From Bradyrhizobium ivorense (GTDB lineage: Bacteria; Pseudomonadota; Alphaproteobacteria; Rhizobiales; Xanthobacteraceae), in the NCBI RefSeq assembly GCF_900696085.1, contig NZ_CAADFC020000016.1, positions 620,001 to 684,000 on the forward strand: a stretch of 64,000 nucleotides of DNA, given 5' to 3'. The translations under genes and the position numbers were made by a program. Under the pieces are notes generated by a model, which did not search any database, was not told where the DNA came from, and saw only the letters and a program-made list of their open reading frames with translations. The number at the start of each line of letters is the position of its first letter. Position 1 is the stretch's first letter. Positions 62,678-64,000 of this stretch are shown one piece after another.

Positions 62678-62905
62678 CAGATTTTCTCCCGTCCCGGTAC
62701 CGCAGGCCGACCACTAAGCGCATCGGGCGGCCCCTCCTCGAAAACACTGTCTGGTCGTCATTCCATTATCGCGGGAGGCGCTGTTTTCTACGGGACGCAC
62801 CATACTTCGATGACGCTCCCTTTCGCGCAATCTCTTCGACCACCACTGGCGAGACGTGTTGCGCGGCCCTGCGTCTTGCTGCGGCAAAGTGTCCTGCAAG
62901 ACCGG

Positions 62906-63289
62906 TTAGCCGCGCCTCGCTTTTCGATGCGCCACAGCGTCGATCTCGACTGTCGCTCCGTACGGCAGACAGCTCACCTCGACGAATGTCCTCGCCGGGC
63001 GGGGGTGCGCAAAGTGCTTGATCAGTTGCTGATTGGCCTCGTCGCGCAAGGTGATGTCCGTCACGAAATAGGTGAGCTTGACGACGTCGCTGAGAGTCAA
63101 ATTGACTGCAGCCAGGCGGAACGCAAGCGTCTCGAGCGCGGCCTCCATTGCCGCCTCGCGCCCTCCCACGACGGTTCCATCTCGTGTCGTCGGAAGCGCT
63201 CCTGAGACGAATGCAAGGTCGTCGACCATGAAGGCTGGAGAATAGGGATGAGCCGGATCTACTGAAGCCGGCGTCGATTGCTGTTTCAT
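62906..63289 (-). CDS. RidA/YjgF-family protein
   Basis: 127 residues. FVSGALPTTRDG, SDVVKLTYFVTDI and the conserved arginine in PARTFVEVSCLPYGATVEIDAVA are RidA features. RidA deaminates reactive enamines; some members act in aromatic or nitrogen metabolism. The neighbouring gene is a reductase of that type. Confidence 0.88.
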   Translation of the reverse strand: MKQQSTPASVDPAHPYSPAFMVDDLAFVSGALPTTRDGTVVGGREAAMEAALETLAFRLAAVNLTLSDVVKLTYFVTDITLRDEANQQLIKHFAHPRPARTFVEVSCLPYGATVEIDAVAHRKARRG

Positions 63290-63367
63290 CGATACGCTTT
63301 CATGTCTTGAGATCGGTCTGCAGAATGGCCGAAACGCCGGGTTCGTTTCGTCGAAGTTCCCGGTTAC

Positions 63368-64000
63368 CTACAGATCCAGCACCAGAACCGGTGTTCTCGA
63401 GCGGGATACGCAGATCTGCATGACCTTGTTCATCGAGCGCTCTTTCTCGCTGAGATAGTAGTCGCGGTGCTCTGGCAGACCTTCGAGCACGCCCGCCTGG
63501 CAAAGACCGCAGTCTCCCCGTTTGCAGTCGTGAAGGGGCTGCTCGCCGTTTTCAATCAGCGTATCCAGAATCGATCGGCCGGGAAGAACTCGGAAACGCT
63601 TGCCAGAGCTCGCAAGAACGACTTCAAACGCGGCATCGCCCTCGGTAAAGGTCGGCTTGGTAAAGATCTCGAAGCGTAGCCGGCCATCGGGCCAGTCGAG
63701 GGCGCGCGCCGCCGAAATGGCCGCCTCTATCATCGAAATCGGACCGCATACGTAAAGTGATATGCCCTCGCCCAGCGAACGCATTTTGGCGACCACGTCG
63801 AGTACGCCGGAGACGCTATCGTCATGTATTTCGAGCCTTTTGCCGAGCAGCACCTCGAGTTCAGGAACGAAAGCCAGATCCCGCCGCGCACGGCCGGCAT
63901 AAATCAACCTGAAGGCACTGCCCCGTCTGGTCAATTCTGCGGCCATCGAAACGATCGGCGTGATGCCGATCCCACCGGCGAGCAGAAGCACTTCATTCTG
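63368..64000 (-). CDS. PDR/VanB-type ferredoxin reductase, C-terminal part (gene leaves window at right)
   Basis: The frame is open to the window end. Visible parts are the NAD-binding GGIGITPIVSMA segment, the CGP loop and a C-terminal [2Fe-2S] ferredoxin domain with a DCKRGDCGLC cluster and a later Cys in MQICVSRS. It is typical of vanillate O-demethylase-like reductases that pass electrons from NADH to a Rieske oxygenase. The oxygenase gene is not visible. Confidence 0.87.
   Translation of the reverse strand, partial: QNEVLLLAGGIGITPIVSMAAELTRRGSAFRLIYAGRARRDLAFVPELEVLLGKRLEIHDDSVSGVLDVVAKMRSLGEGISLYVCGPISMIEAAISAARALDWPDGRLRFEIFTKPTFTEGDAAFEVVLASSGKRFRVLPGRSILDTLIENGEQPLHDCKRGDCGLCQAGVLEGLPEHRDYYLSEKERSMNKVMQICVSRSRTPVLVLDL

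Overview
The window reads as chromosomal DNA of a GC-rich alphaproteobacterium close to Bradyrhizobium or Rhodopseudomonas. The reasons are a complete fixNOQP-fixGHIS high-affinity oxidase locus, a FixL/FixJ-type two-component pair followed by a FixK-type regulator, polyhydroxybutyrate genes, and roughly 100-bp dispersed repeats of the kind common in bradyrhizobial chromosomes. This is inferred from gene content only; no search was run.

Layout. 1-11.9 kb is ordinary chromosome: the end of a LysR regulator, an AbiEii-like nucleotidyltransferase with a partner gene, two TetR modules with clear palindromic operators (one with an NmrA-like reductase, one with two thioesterases), DsbA, a TauE/SafE permease, an LrgA/LrgB pair, PsiF-like secreted proteins, an AbrB-family membrane protein and DsbB. 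Dispersed repeats were seen only in this part. At 11.9-14.2 kb lies a tRNA-Leu(CAA) gene followed by a tyrosine integrase and an excisionase-like gene, closed by the detached 3' part of a second tRNA (CAT anticodon).

14.6-61.9 kb is a large low-oxygen cluster: fixNOQP and fixGHIS; a phasin; fixL/fixJ; phosphoketolase and acetate kinase; an Mla-type lipid transporter; an ADP-forming acyl-CoA synthetase fused to GNAT; a zinc alcohol dehydrogenase; PHB synthesis genes; universal stress protein; cytochrome c; several CBS proteins; fixK; hemN; adenylate kinase; acs; DUF485-actP; and a cNMP-CBS-DUF294 protein with a DEDD exonuclease. At least eleven exact TTGA-N6-TCAA (FixK/FNR-type) boxes sit in its intergenic regions. 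Two or three FixJ-consensus-like octamers lie upstream of fixK, so the sequence suggests a FixL-FixJ-FixK cascade driving respiration with cbb3 oxidase, acetyl-phosphate/acetate/acetyl-CoA interconversion and PHB storage.

The most unusual points are a FixL-like kinase with Arg in place of the haem-ligating His; a perfect 12-bp hairpin burying the Shine-Dalgarno sequence of a small membrane protein; many tiny membrane proteins next to FixK boxes; a decayed stretch at 50.4-54.3 kb with broken CBS, SulP and fixK copies; an amber codon in the STAS part of mlaE; and a one-base frameshift in actP. 62-64 kb holds an AraC remnant, a RidA-family protein and the end of a vanillate-demethylase-type ferredoxin reductase cut by the window edge.
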